DNA of 64,000 nucleotides from Bifidobacteriaceae bacterium (GTDB lineage: Bacteria > Actinomycetota > Actinomycetes > Actinomycetales > Bifidobacteriaceae), in assembly GCA_022650895.1 (NCBI GenBank), contig JALCQC010000004.1, forward strand, positions 62,001 to 126,000. The letters run 5' to 3'. The translations under genes were made by a program, and so were the position numbers. The notes under the pieces were generated by a model. That model saw nothing but the letters and a program-made list of their open reading frames with translations, ran no database searches and was not told the origin of the DNA. This document shows, piece by piece, positions 54,720-63,773 of this stretch. Numbering within the stretch: the first letter of the stretch is position 1; each line of letters opens with the position of its first letter.

Positions 54720-55846
54720 CGACCGAGCACGAGAACCGCGCTACACAGGAAACCGAGACTTCGGCCCCGCAGAAGACCCCAACACAGTACGTGACTTCGA
54801 CACCGCAGGACAGCGAAGCCGAGGTCTCGACAGGCCAGGCACCGACCGACGAGCAGCACTACCGTTCAGGTTTTGTGGCGGTCGTGGGCCGGCCGAACGT
54901 GGGAAAGTCGACTCTTATCAACGCTTTGGTAGGTAAGCAGGTGGCGATCACCTCGTCGCGGCCCGAGACCACGCGTAAGGCCATTCGCGCCATCCTCACC
55001 CGTCCGACGGCGCAAATCGTTCTGGTTGACACTCCTGGAATCCATCGCCCACGCACTCTGCTGGGGCAAAGGCTGAACGATGTAGTCGATGATTCGCTGA
55101 GCGATGTCGACGCCGTTGCCTTCCTGCTGCCAGCAAATCAGGAGATAGGGCCGGGGGACAGGCGTATCCTCGAACGACTCCGCGCTGATTTCGGCAGAAA
55201 AAAGGGACAGGCGTCCGCTCAGCCTCAGAAACCGGATTTTCAGGATCGGGATTCGCAAGAGCAGGATTCTCAGGATCCATGGAAGATCCCGGTCATCGCC
55301 ATCGTGACCAAAATCGACGAGCTCGAAAGGCCACAGCTGATCGATAAGCTCATCGAGATCGATCAGTTCGGACATTTTTCCCAAATCATCCCGGTATCTG
55401 CACTGACAAAAGATAATCTCGACGAGGTGGAGAAAACCCTCATCGGGTCTGTTCCCGAAGGCCCGCAGATGTACCCGGAAGAAACCGTCAGCGAGGAGAG
55501 TCCCCGCGATACCATAGCGGAACTCGTACGCGGCGCTTTCTTGGAGGAACTGAACGACGAGCTTCCCCATTCCCTCGCAGTGGTGGTGGACGAACTTGAT
55601 TATCCGGATTCAGATGAGGCGGACTCCACAGAACCAGTGCGTGCACTGGTGTCGTTGTATGTGGAGCGCGATTCCCAGAAGCCCATCATCATCGGCCATC
55701 ATGCCGAGCACCTGGTGCGGGTCAAGAAAAAAGTCCGTACCGCAGTCAACCGGGCGGTTGGTCGTCGTACTCGTCTCGAACTGCATGTCAAGGTTTCCAA
55801 GGAGTGGCAATCCGATCCCAAGAAACTGGACCGTCTGGGTTTCTAA
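54716..55846 (+). CDS. era: GTPase Era
   Basis: GTPase that binds 16S rRNA during 30S assembly. G1 is GRPNVGKSTL (about residue 60), G3 DTPG, G4 TKID and the C-terminal KH domain covers about 300-376 with ELHVKVSKEWQ. It is 376 residues, against about 300 in most bacteria. The excess is an N-terminal Thr/Glu/Gln-rich tail of about 45 and an inserted stretch (about 170-190, DSQEQDSQDPW) in the G domain, between G3 and G4. CAGGAT occurs three times in the DNA of that insertion. Last gene of the run; overlaps the CNNM gene by 4 nt. Confidence 0.94.
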   Translation: MTTEHENRATQETETSAPQKTPTQYVTSTPQDSEAEVSTGQAPTDEQHYRSGFVAVVGRPNVGKSTLINALVGKQVAITSSRPETTRKAIRAILTRPTAQIVLVDTPGIHRPRTLLGQRLNDVVDDSLSDVDAVAFLLPANQEIGPGDRRILERLRADFGRKKGQASAQPQKPDFQDRDSQEQDSQDPWKIPVIAIVTKIDELERPQLIDKLIEIDQFGHFSQIIPVSALTKDNLDEVEKTLIGSVPEGPQMYPEETVSEESPRDTIAELVRGAFLEELNDELPHSLAVVVDELDYPDSDEADSTEPVRALVSLYVERDSQKPIIIGHHAEHLVRVKKKVRTAVNRAVGRRTRLELHVKVSKEWQSDPKKLDRLGF

Positions 55847-55856
55847 CAGGCCCCAT

Positions 55857-55887
55857 GTTTTAGCGGCACCTGCGTTTTAGCGGTACC
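55857..55887. repeat. Tandem GTTTTAGCGGYACC, period 17
   Basis: Two 14-bp copies with one difference at 55857 and 55874, just after the era stop. Confidence 0.75.
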
Positions 55888-56091
55888 GGTTTCAGTTGTA
55901 CGGGCGAGAAAATCATTCCCTCCGTACGAGGTACGCCTCTGCGCAAACCCACCCATGGCCCCGTCAACTATTCCTGATCGCCCACACGCCCGACTCACTT
56001 AACAGCGTAGAGGGCCGTGTCGCAACCTCTGATACCGGATAATTGGGGAGGAACGTCGCAAAGACGGCAACGAAGCTGAAAGGACTTTCTT

Positions 56092-57123
56092 ATGAGCAAA
56101 CGCAATGGCACAGGTACAGGAACGATCAATGTCGCAATCCTCGGAGTGGGAAGCATCGCGCATTCCATGGCCGACACTCTTACGCAGATGGAGGGCGATG
56201 ATCGTTATTCATCACTCGTGCACCGCTATGCGGTCGCGACGCGCAACGATCCCGATCGGGCGCAGAAGTTCGCCTCCGAGAATGGATTCGAGAAGGGGTA
56301 TGGTTCCTATCAGGAACTGATGGACGACCCCGAGGTGGATCTCGTCTACATCGCCACGCCGCACGCCCTCCATGCCGAGCAGGCCATCGCCTGCATGCGG
56401 GCAGGTAAGAACGTGCTGGTGGAGAAGTCCTTCACCGGCAACGGCAAGCAGGCGCGCAAGGTCATCGAGGTGTCCGACGAGACCAAGATGATGTGCACCG
56501 AAGCCATCTGGACCCGCTACATGCCTAGTCGCCAGATGATCCTCGACATTATCGATTCCGGTGAGATCGGAACGGTACATGGCATCACCGCGAACCTCGC
56601 CTATCCCGTAGACGAGAAGGCGCGCATGGTTGACCCCAACATGGCCGGCGGTGCTCTGCTGGATCTTGGCGTCTATCCCCTCAACTTCATTCGCATGGCA
56701 AACCCCAACGCCACTCTTCAGCGTGTCACGAGCGCGGCGACTCTGACTGCCGCGGGCGTGGACGAGCAGCTTTCCGCCTCTCTGTGGTTCGACAACTCGG
56801 TGATGGGCGTCATGAGCGCTTCCATGTATTCGGTGGGTGACTCCCAGGGAATCATTTGGGGCGAGTCGGGCTATCTCATCGTTTCGAACATCAACAACCC
56901 CGAGCGCATCGATGTGTATGGCCCGGACCACAAGATCGTTCGCAGTGTGGAAGTCCCCGAGCAGCTGACGGGATACGAGTACCAGGTGGTCGACTCCGCA
57001 AAGGCGATTCTGGAGGGACGCACCGAATGCGCGGCCATGCCGCACGATGAAACCATCGCGGTGATGGATGTTATGGACGCCATGCGCGACCAGTGGGGCG
57101 AAGTATTCCCGTTTGAACGCTGA
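56092..57123 (+). CDS. Gfo/Idh/MocA-family oxidoreductase
   Basis: A 343-residue NAD(P)-dependent oxidoreductase. The Rossmann start is VAILGVGSIAHSMADTL (about residue 12); LVYIATPHALHAEQAIACMRAGKNVLVEKSF has the family's EKS(P/F) site (Lys about residue 112). The C-terminal part has the GGALLDLGVYPLNF motif with an active-site region. It probably acts on a sugar or inositol derivative; the substrate is unknown. GAAAGGA lies 7 nt before ATG, and GATAAT at 56038 is a -10 candidate. It stands alone. Confidence 0.9.
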   Translation: MSKRNGTGTGTINVAILGVGSIAHSMADTLTQMEGDDRYSSLVHRYAVATRNDPDRAQKFASENGFEKGYGSYQELMDDPEVDLVYIATPHALHAEQAIACMRAGKNVLVEKSFTGNGKQARKVIEVSDETKMMCTEAIWTRYMPSRQMILDIIDSGEIGTVHGITANLAYPVDEKARMVDPNMAGGALLDLGVYPLNFIRMANPNATLQRVTSAATLTAAGVDEQLSASLWFDNSVMGVMSASMYSVGDSQGIIWGESGYLIVSNINNPERIDVYGPDHKIVRSVEVPEQLTGYEYQVVDSAKAILEGRTECAAMPHDETIAVMDVMDAMRDQWGEVFPFER

Positions 57124-57170
57124 TTGAGGCTGGAGAGGGCTTCCCTTGGAGGTCCTCTCCCATCTTGGTC

Positions 57171-57295
57171 CGTCAAAAGACCGGTTGTGCGGCACATTCG
57201 CGAGACATCCTATGATTTTCGGGATTGTTTCGTCAGACAAGTGGCAGAAAAATGCCGCTCTCAAGAAAACTTGCCGCATAACCGGCCTTTTGACG
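57171..57295. mobile_element. MITE-like element, copy 2 (125 bp, 25-bp terminal inverted repeats)
   Basis: The ends (57171-57195 and 57271-57295) are 25-bp inverted repeats with about three mismatches; the core is CCGGTTGTGCGGCA, flanked by CGTCAAAAG. The right half from GGCAGAAAAATGCCGCTCT onward matches copy 1 (44867-44990) closely, while the centre diverges. It is in a convergent 3' intergenic gap, as copy 1 is. No target-site duplication is obvious and no coding capacity exists. Confidence 0.7.
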
Positions 57296-57325
57296 TCCTG
57301 AATCGGTCTAAGAACAGAAAAATGA

Positions 57326-57376
57326 GGGTGCCATTCAGGAAATCCATGTATTTTTAGGATTTCCTGAACGGCACCC
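57326..57376. terminator. Bidirectional terminator, 20-bp stem
   Basis: GGGTGCCATTCAGGAAATCC (57326-57345) pairs with 57357-57376 with one wobble and an 11-nt loop containing T5. It separates the oxidoreductase gene from the convergent acyl-CoA ligase gene. Confidence 0.88.
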
Positions 57377-57427
57377 GTTGACGTGATACCAGCTCCTGCT
57401 AGAAGTCTGTCTACTTTCCGCTAGAAC

Positions 57428-59449
57428 CTACTTCTTGCGCGGAGTATACATTTCAGTGTCGAGCAGCTGTGCGTAGTGCTTCAGCACCTTGGGCCGGATG
57501 ACCTTCATGGAGGCGGTTAGGAGCCCGTTCTCCTGAGTGAAATTCTCCGGGAGAACGATGAACTTTCGAACGGACTCAGCGCGCGAAACACCTTCATTCG
57601 CAAGATCGATGAACTTCTGGATCTCGGCGCGGACCGCGGCGTTGGAAGCTGCTTCCTCGACGGACATGTTCTCATCGAGTCCCTTGGACTTCAGCCAATC
57701 GCCGAGGGTCTCCTCATCCAGGGTGACGAGGGCGGAGATGAAGGGGCGCCTGTCGCCGAGAACCACGGCATTGGAGACGATGCCGCAGCGCTGGATCACA
57801 CTTTCGATGGGGCCGGGTGCAACGTTCTTTCCGCCTGCGGTGATGATGAGATCCTTCTTGCGTCCGGTGATGTAGATGAAGCCATCGGGATCGATGCGCC
57901 CCAAATCGCCGGAGGCATACCAGCCGTCGGAGGTGAACGATGTGCTGGTCGCCTCATCGTTCTTGTGGTAGCGGTGGAAGGTGGAGGTTCCCTTGATCTG
58001 AATTTCGCCTTCATCAGAGATGCGGAGGGCAAAGCCCGGGAAGGCGATGCCGATGGATCCCTGATGATAGGGAGTTCCCAGAGGGGCGAAGGCACAGGGG
58101 GCGGTAGTTTCCGTGAGTCCATAACCCTCGTAGACGGGAATCTTTGCGCCACGGAAGAAGGCCATCAGCGCCGGATCGAGAGGGGCTCCGCCTGAGACGA
58201 TCCACTTGGCGCGCCCTCCGAGTGCCTGGCGCAGCTGAGAGTAGACAAGAGGATCGTAGGTGGCGCGCAGTGCTGCGGTCGCCGGCGTCGCCTTGCCTCT
58301 TTCGCTGACTTCCTTCATGTAACGGCGTGCCGCCCTGACGGCGAGGGCGAAGACGCGTCCCTTCGCTCCGTGACCCGCCTTCTGGGAGGACGCGTTGTAG
58401 ACCTTTTCAAACACACGCGGAACACCGATCATGACCGTGGGGCGAGCAACCTGCAAATCGGTGATGAGAGTGGCGATGCTGCCTGCGATATAGACGCGGA
58501 TGCTGCCGGCCACGACGGCGTAGTTGATGGCGCGGGCGAAGGAATGCGCCTGCGGCAGGAACATAAGAACCGAACCGTCCCGGTCGAAAAGCAGATCGGG
58601 CAGGTAGGCACGCAGGTTCATGGCCATGGTGCAGTAGTGCTCATGGGTCATCTCGACGCCTTTGGGGGCGGCGGTGGAACCTGAAGTGTAGACGATGGAG
58701 CACAGATCAGTTTTCTTCACCGAGTCGATGCGTTCATCGAGCTGGGCGTCGGAAATGGTCTCACCGTACGCCTGAATCTCTGCAAGAGCGCCATTTTCGA
58801 GACAGGAGATGGTTTCGAGGCTTGGGCATTCCTCAACGGCGCCATCGGCCTTTTCCCGCATGGCGACGGTTTCGACGATGAGGAAGCGGGCGTCAGAGTT
58901 GTTGACGATGTTGCGGATCTGCTCTGCGGAATCCGTGTCATAGATGGTGGCGAGAATGCCACCACACGCGACGACTGCCGCGTCGATGACGTTCCACTCA
59001 TAGCTGGTGTGGCACATGAAGGCGACGGCGTCGCCTTTCCGCAGACCGTAATGGATGAGTCCCTTTGCCGTGGCTCGGATGTCGTCCAGAACTTCGGTTG
59101 CCGTGCGGGAAACCCATGTCCCTTCCTGCTTGAAGTAGTACAGCGGGTCGTCCGGCATGCGCTCGGCGCGCTCTGCATACAGCGTGTAGATGTTGGTGCT
59201 CTCTGGAATATCACCGTTGCCGCGTGTCTTGGTGGTGATGAGTTGCGTTTTCGGATCGAGGAAAGTCTCTGTAGGGTATCCCTCTGCCCATTCAACGCTT
59301 GATGGAAGCTCCGGTGCAGTGGGAGCCGGCATGCGCTCGGCGCGTGGACGGCTGGCTTCCTCGAGGTTGTCTTCTAATTCGCTGAGGAGACCGGCCGCCT
59401 TGCGGGCCGCCTTTGACAAGTGCTTGTTGATAGTTGGAAGAAAAGCCAC
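57428..59449 (-). CDS. Long-chain-fatty-acid--CoA ligase (AMP-forming)
   Basis: A 673-residue acyl-CoA synthetase that activates fatty acids for lipid synthesis. The AMP-binding motif YTSGSTAAPKGVEMTH is near residue 255, the A5/A8-like regions are YEGYGLTETTAPCAF and GWYASGDLGRIDPDGFIYITGRKKDLIITAGGKNVAPGPIE. Length is typical of long-chain FadD15-like enzymes. GTG 59449 is 9 nt after GAAGGAG. It lies 57 nt after the DUF2207 gene on the same strand, so read-through is possible. Confidence 0.93.
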   Translation of the reverse strand: MAFLPTINKHLSKAARKAAGLLSELEDNLEEASRPRAERMPAPTAPELPSSVEWAEGYPTETFLDPKTQLITTKTRGNGDIPESTNIYTLYAERAERMPDDPLYYFKQEGTWVSRTATEVLDDIRATAKGLIHYGLRKGDAVAFMCHTSYEWNVIDAAVVACGGILATIYDTDSAEQIRNIVNNSDARFLIVETVAMREKADGAVEECPSLETISCLENGALAEIQAYGETISDAQLDERIDSVKKTDLCSIVYTSGSTAAPKGVEMTHEHYCTMAMNLRAYLPDLLFDRDGSVLMFLPQAHSFARAINYAVVAGSIRVYIAGSIATLITDLQVARPTVMIGVPRVFEKVYNASSQKAGHGAKGRVFALAVRAARRYMKEVSERGKATPATAALRATYDPLVYSQLRQALGGRAKWIVSGGAPLDPALMAFFRGAKIPVYEGYGLTETTAPCAFAPLGTPYHQGSIGIAFPGFALRISDEGEIQIKGTSTFHRYHKNDEATSTSFTSDGWYASGDLGRIDPDGFIYITGRKKDLIITAGGKNVAPGPIESVIQRCGIVSNAVVLGDRRPFISALVTLDEETLGDWLKSKGLDENMSVEEAASNAAVRAEIQKFIDLANEGVSRAESVRKFIVLPENFTQENGLLTASMKVIRPKVLKHYAQLLDTEMYTPRKK

Positions 59450-59506
59450 AGGAATCTACTCCTTCAATTTATGGACACAACAACTCTAGTCGTTGTGCGG
59501 GAAAAG

Positions 59507-61696
59507 TCAGCGTCCGCCGAAGGAACCTCCGCCGAAGCCGCCGCCACCACCACCGAAGCCACCACCTCCGGAGAACGAGCCTCCCGAGGAGGAGCCGGAG
59601 GACGTGGCGGAGGTGATCGTCGACTGTATGTCGCCGAGATTCGACGCGAGCTGACCGCCGATATTGGTGATATTGAAGCCGTTTCCGAAGCCAGAGAAAG
59701 GCTGCTGCCCGGTTGTGCTGCCTGCTCCGGCGAAGGCGAAGGGACGGTAGAACGAATAGATGATGGGGTAGGCCATGGCATTGGTGTCGAGCCATTGCTG
59801 GTCGGCCACGGCGGGCTGAGCGATGGCGAGCTGCTTGATGGCTTCCTGCGAGATACCGAAGGCCGCCGCATAGACCAAATACCTATCCCACAGTACGAGG
59901 TCAAATACGCCCCTGTCCTGGAAGGTGCTGAAGTCCAGGAGGTAGTTGCGCAGTCCCAGCACCGTTCCTGCAAGCTCTTGCCCGTGATGGTTGAGAACGT
60001 GTTCGCTGCCCCAGCTCTTGCAGAAGAACCCGATGAGCATGCCGATTCCACCGAGAAGCAGCGCGAGAAGGATCTGGCCGGTAAGGGCGAAATATCCGAT
60101 GGCGAGGCCGCTGGCGATGATGAGAATCATGACGGGGACCGAGTGGAGCGAGGGCACGCGGCTAACCGCTCGAAGGGCGGTGAACTCCTGCTCGCTGTTG
60201 TCCTTCGTCTGGGTGAGTTCGGAGGAGGCGCGCTCTGCCTGTGTCTGGTTCTTCTTGAGGAGCTTCTTGATTTCGTTGAGATCGAAAAGAGGCATCTCGC
60301 CGCTGTCGGTGTCGCTGTCGGGGGCGGCGGCCTTCGACATTTCCTTCAGAGCGCGCAACGCGCTGGCTTCGGACGCACTCAGATGCAGCTCTGCCGGATC
60401 CTTCTGGGCTGCGGGCAGCAGGGCGATGGTGGTGGTGTCCGGGTGGGAATCCGAAGTGTCCGAGAACCCCGGACCCACAGCGGCCGCGTACAGGGTGGCC
60501 GAGGTCATTGATGGATAAGAAAGGGTAGAGGAGAGCGCTTTATACCTCTGGCGGCTACCCGGAAGTAGGGCGATGACCTTTTTGGAGGCTAGGGAGAGAA
60601 TGGTGGCGCTCAGTGCATTTTTCTCGGTGTCGGAGGAGGGTTCCATCACCGCAAGAAGATGCGCGGCCGCGGCGGGGCTCATGGCGGGTGGTTCGCGCCA
60701 GTAATCGAGGTTGCCGTGGTACTGGGAGGCGCGATGTGTGCGCCACGCGCAATACAGGTTGTAGGCGGCGAGCACGATGAGAACGAGGGCGGTCACAATC
60801 CAGACAGTGAGTCGGATGGAGGCGTTCCTCCGGACTTTCTCCTCCCACTCGGTTTCCTTCGCGGTTTCCTCTGCGAGGATGGTGTCCTTTGCGTCGCTGT
60901 CGGTATCGGTGCTGCCGGTCATGACTGAGGAGTCGAACATTGCGCGGACGTCGAGGTAGTTGCCCGGCGCAACGTTGGTGGCGGTGAAATACAGAGAGCC
61001 ATCGCTGAGTCGTTGCGTAGTGGAGGTGGATTCGTAGTGAAGCCATGCCCATGATGTATCGGCGGTGATGCCCTTGGGGAAGGACACGGTTCCCTCCACA
61101 TACTCGACGGGCACCTCGTTGTCGGTGGATATCGGTTCCCATTGGAATTCGGTCACGTCGGGATGTTGGGTGACTGCTCCCTGGAAAGTCATCGCGATGG
61201 TGAAGGTCAAGGAATCGGCCGAAGTCGTAGCTGGAATGTTCCAGCCGATTTCAACGGTTCCGTCCTTCGCGTCTGTCGGATGATCGTTCTTGTACCATGT
61301 TCCCGCCATCGAGCGATCCCAATCGATGCCTTCATCGTCGGCGGTGCTGGGAAGGATCGGGGCAACTTCCTTGTATTTTGTGCCGTTTTCATCGCTGACG
61401 GAAATGTCGGTGATGCTGCCTTTGATCTGGTCGGTGCTGTACCGCTGGAAGAGCTGACGCCAAGAGTCATCATTGTCATCAAGGTGCACGGTCAGTTTCT
61501 GGACCACGTGGATGTCGCCGTTTGTGCGCACCGAAGTGTTGTAGGTGACATGCCGGTAGCTCATTGATGCCGAGCCGTCAGACGACCCGATGAAGGCACA
61601 GATAAGCAGAAGCGCTCCGCCGACAACAACAGTGAAGATCACTGCTTTCAGCAGAGCGCTCAGAAGGCGTACCGAACCGCTTCGACCAGTTCTCAT
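59507..61696 (-). CDS. DUF2207 membrane protein with Gly-rich tail
   Basis: A 729-residue protein. A signal-like segment (AVIFTVVVGGALLLICAF, about 14-31) precedes an extracytoplasmic DUF2207 domain (about 35-290), a membrane segment (LTVWIVTALVLIVLAAYNLY, about 298-317), a cytoplasmic part with two further hydrophobic segments (about 520-565), and a C-terminal SGGGGFGGGGGGFGGG tail. The Gly-rich C-terminus is typical of DUF2207 proteins. Function unknown. It follows the LemA gene by 52 nt on the same strand; LemA-DUF2207 pairing recurs in many bacteria. Confidence 0.9.
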   Translation of the reverse strand: MRTGRSGSVRLLSALLKAVIFTVVVGGALLLICAFIGSSDGSASMSYRHVTYNTSVRTNGDIHVVQKLTVHLDDNDDSWRQLFQRYSTDQIKGSITDISVSDENGTKYKEVAPILPSTADDEGIDWDRSMAGTWYKNDHPTDAKDGTVEIGWNIPATTSADSLTFTIAMTFQGAVTQHPDVTEFQWEPISTDNEVPVEYVEGTVSFPKGITADTSWAWLHYESTSTTQRLSDGSLYFTATNVAPGNYLDVRAMFDSSVMTGSTDTDSDAKDTILAEETAKETEWEEKVRRNASIRLTVWIVTALVLIVLAAYNLYCAWRTHRASQYHGNLDYWREPPAMSPAAAAHLLAVMEPSSDTEKNALSATILSLASKKVIALLPGSRQRYKALSSTLSYPSMTSATLYAAAVGPGFSDTSDSHPDTTTIALLPAAQKDPAELHLSASEASALRALKEMSKAAAPDSDTDSGEMPLFDLNEIKKLLKKNQTQAERASSELTQTKDNSEQEFTALRAVSRVPSLHSVPVMILIIASGLAIGYFALTGQILLALLLGGIGMLIGFFCKSWGSEHVLNHHGQELAGTVLGLRNYLLDFSTFQDRGVFDLVLWDRYLVYAAAFGISQEAIKQLAIAQPAVADQQWLDTNAMAYPIIYSFYRPFAFAGAGSTTGQQPFSGFGNGFNITNIGGQLASNLGDIQSTITSATSSGSSSGGSFSGGGGFGGGGGGFGGGSFGGR

Positions 61697-61748
61697 AGGA
61701 ACCTACTCGTATCTTTCTCTCTATTGTGCCGGTGTGCTGATGCGTTCT

Positions 61749-62438
61749 CTACGCGCGGGGCAGGTGGTGGCCGTGAGCCGTAGGAGGCTTGGAGGTGTCT
61801 CCCGTTCCCATTCCCGTCGGACCCGTTCCGATGGGTGCCTGGGCGTTGTGCTCAGGTGCGTCTTGATCGGGGGAGTCGGTGAAACTGAAGCGGGGAACGT
61901 TGCGGTCCTCGCCTTGTGTTTCGAAATACTGACGCGATTCGAAATGGAACAGATTTGCGACGACGTTCGTCGGAACCGTCTGAAGCTGGTTGTTGTATTT
62001 GAGAACTACATCATTGTAGAACTGGCGAGCGTAAGCGATCTTCTGCTCCAGATCCTTGAGCTGCGTCTGCAGATCCAAGAAGTTCTGGTTGGCTTTGAGC
62101 TCGGGATAGGCCTCCGCGGTGGCGAGGACATCGACGAGAGCTCGGGAGACTTCGCTCTCGGCATGTGCTCGCTGTTCCACGGACGTTGCGGCTGCTGCGG
62201 CGGCGCGTGCCTGGGTCACGCGTTCAAAGGTTTGTGATTCATGCTTCGCGTACCCTTTCACCGTCTCCACCAGGTTGGGGATGAGATCGGCACGTTGCTT
62301 GAGTTGCACGTCAATCTGCGCCCAACCGTTGTCCACCATGTTGCGGGTGCGTACCAAGGAGTTGTAGGCGCTGATGAACCATACGACGAGAAGTACCACG
62401 ACGAGGGCGATCACAATGATCGTAATGAGTGTGCTCAT
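61749..62438 (-). CDS. lemA: LemA family protein
   Basis: A 229-residue protein with an N-terminal membrane segment (STLITIIVIALVVVLLVVWFI, about 2-22) and the helical LemA domain: YNSLVRTRNMVDNGWAQIDVQLKQRADLIPNLVETVKGYA, a strong family match. The C-terminal 50 residues are Pro/Gly/Thr-rich and disordered. Function of LemA is unclear. ATG 62438 is chosen over 62501; it lacks a ribosome binding site and sits 6 nt after an extended -10, so the message is likely leaderless. Forms a unit with the DUF2207 gene. Confidence 0.92.
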   Translation of the reverse strand: MSTLITIIVIALVVVLLVVWFISAYNSLVRTRNMVDNGWAQIDVQLKQRADLIPNLVETVKGYAKHESQTFERVTQARAAAAAATSVEQRAHAESEVSRALVDVLATAEAYPELKANQNFLDLQTQLKDLEQKIAYARQFYNDVVLKYNNQLQTVPTNVVANLFHFESRQYFETQGEDRNVPRFSFTDSPDQDAPEHNAQAPIGTGPTGMGTGDTSKPPTAHGHHLPRA

Positions 62439-62444
62439 GTAACT

Positions 62445-62453
62445 AGTATCGCA
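62445..62453 (-). promoter_or_regulatory. Extended -10 of leaderless lemA
   Basis: TGC-GATACT on the minus strand ends exactly 6 nt before ATG 62438, as at 12915 and 50058. Confidence 0.55.
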
Positions 62454-62576
62454 TGCCTGGGACCTCTTTGTGGCATTTGGGAACACGATTTTGATGGTCA
62501 CCTCTTCGGGTAATGTATGGAAGGATGCTTGAAATCATTCTCCCATCGCGATGAAGGGAAAGGGGAATTGTCAATC

Positions 62577-63773
62577 GTGACAATCGAAACGACGTCACAG
62601 GTGAAATTCGGTGTGACACTGCAGTCATGCGAGCATGAGGCTCGCGCCGCTCTCACGCCGGATATTGTCACCCGTTTAGGAAAGAAATCGGTGAGCTGTC
62701 TCGTCGAGTCCGGGGCAGGGCTTGCGGCAGGTTTTTCCGATGAGCAGTACGCAGCCGAGGGGGCCAGGATCTGTACCCATGATGAGGTGCTTCATGATTC
62801 CAATGCCCTGGGCTTCATCGAGAGGCCGGAAGGCAAGGTCCTCGATGACATCGGGCGCGGAACATGGGTCATCGGAATGTTGTCATCCTTCTCGGATGAG
62901 AACTATGTCGCCGAGCTTTCTCGACGCGGAATCGTGGGCATCGCCATGGAGCGGCTCCCACGCCAGTTGAGCTCCGCACAGTCCATGGACGCCATGACAT
63001 CACAAAATTCCGTTATGGGCTACAAGGCTGCTTTGCGCGCCGCTGATGCGTATGGCGGCTTCTTTCCTATGATGACGACCGCCGCCGGCACCATTCGCCC
63101 GGCGAAGGTGCTTATTCTCGGCGCTGGCATCGCAGGACTTCAAGCGATTGGTACAGCTCGCCGATTGGGCGCCGTCGTCACCGCCTATGACGTCCGGCCT
63201 GCCTCACGAGAGGAAGTCGAGTCTCTGGGAGCGTCGTTCCTGGATCTCGGCATCGATCTGTCCGCAGGCCAGGGCGAGGGTGGCTATGCGCGTGAGCTCA
63301 GCCCTGAAGAGCATGCGGCGCAACAGGCCGCCGTCGATAAGAAGGCCGCCGACTTCGACGTCATCATCACCACCGCGAAGGTGCCGGGCCGCAAGCCTCC
63401 CATGCTGTTGACCTCCGCCGGTGTCGAGGGTCTCCACCGCGGAGCCGTCGTCCTCGACTGCGCCGCCAGCGAGCTGGGCGGCAACGTCGAAGGCTCCAAG
63501 CCGTTCGAAACGGTCACCACGCCACGTGGTGTTCGCATTCTTGGGGACCCTTCGCTGGCATCCGAAGTCCCAGCAACCGCCTCTGCACTTTTCTCCCGGA
63601 ATGTCGCCGATATCCTGCTGCATTTCATCGGTGAGAACGGCTTGACCGTCACCGAGGGTGACGAATTGGAGGAAGCATTGGTGGTCTCCGGAAAGCCAGC
63701 GGCTCCTGCAATAGCAGAAGCAGCAGAAGCAGTGACAGCAGCAGCAACTGAAGAAAGGACGGACCAGCGATGA
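62577..63773 (+). CDS. pntAA: NAD(P) transhydrogenase alpha subunit, part 1
   Basis: The NAD(H)-binding domain I of proton-translocating transhydrogenase, encoded as a separate gene. The 398 residues show GVTLQSCEHEARAALTPDIV (N-terminal AlaDH/PNT region), MTTAAGTIRPAKVLILGAGIAGLQAIGTARRLGAVVTAYDVRPAS-type NAD-binding core (about 160-205), and IITTAKVPGRKPPMLL. GTG 62577 is chosen, 9 nt after AAGGGGAA, since the longer frame to 62517 adds non-family residues. The Ala/Glu-rich tail (AEAAEAVTAAATEE) arises from GCAGNA repeats. Overlaps pntAB by 4 nt. Confidence 0.93.
   Translation: MTIETTSQVKFGVTLQSCEHEARAALTPDIVTRLGKKSVSCLVESGAGLAAGFSDEQYAAEGARICTHDEVLHDSNALGFIERPEGKVLDDIGRGTWVIGMLSSFSDENYVAELSRRGIVGIAMERLPRQLSSAQSMDAMTSQNSVMGYKAALRAADAYGGFFPMMTTAAGTIRPAKVLILGAGIAGLQAIGTARRLGAVVTAYDVRPASREEVESLGASFLDLGIDLSAGQGEGGYARELSPEEHAAQQAAVDKKAADFDVIITTAKVPGRKPPMLLTSAGVEGLHRGAVVLDCAASELGGNVEGSKPFETVTTPRGVRILGDPSLASEVPATASALFSRNVADILLHFIGENGLTVTEGDELEEALVVSGKPAAPAIAEAAEAVTAAATEERTDQR

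Noticed and set aside
59420-60511. 363-codon open frame antisense to the DUF2207 gene
   Set aside because: Its Thr/Gly/Ala-rich start is the complement of the Gly-rich tail of DUF2207.
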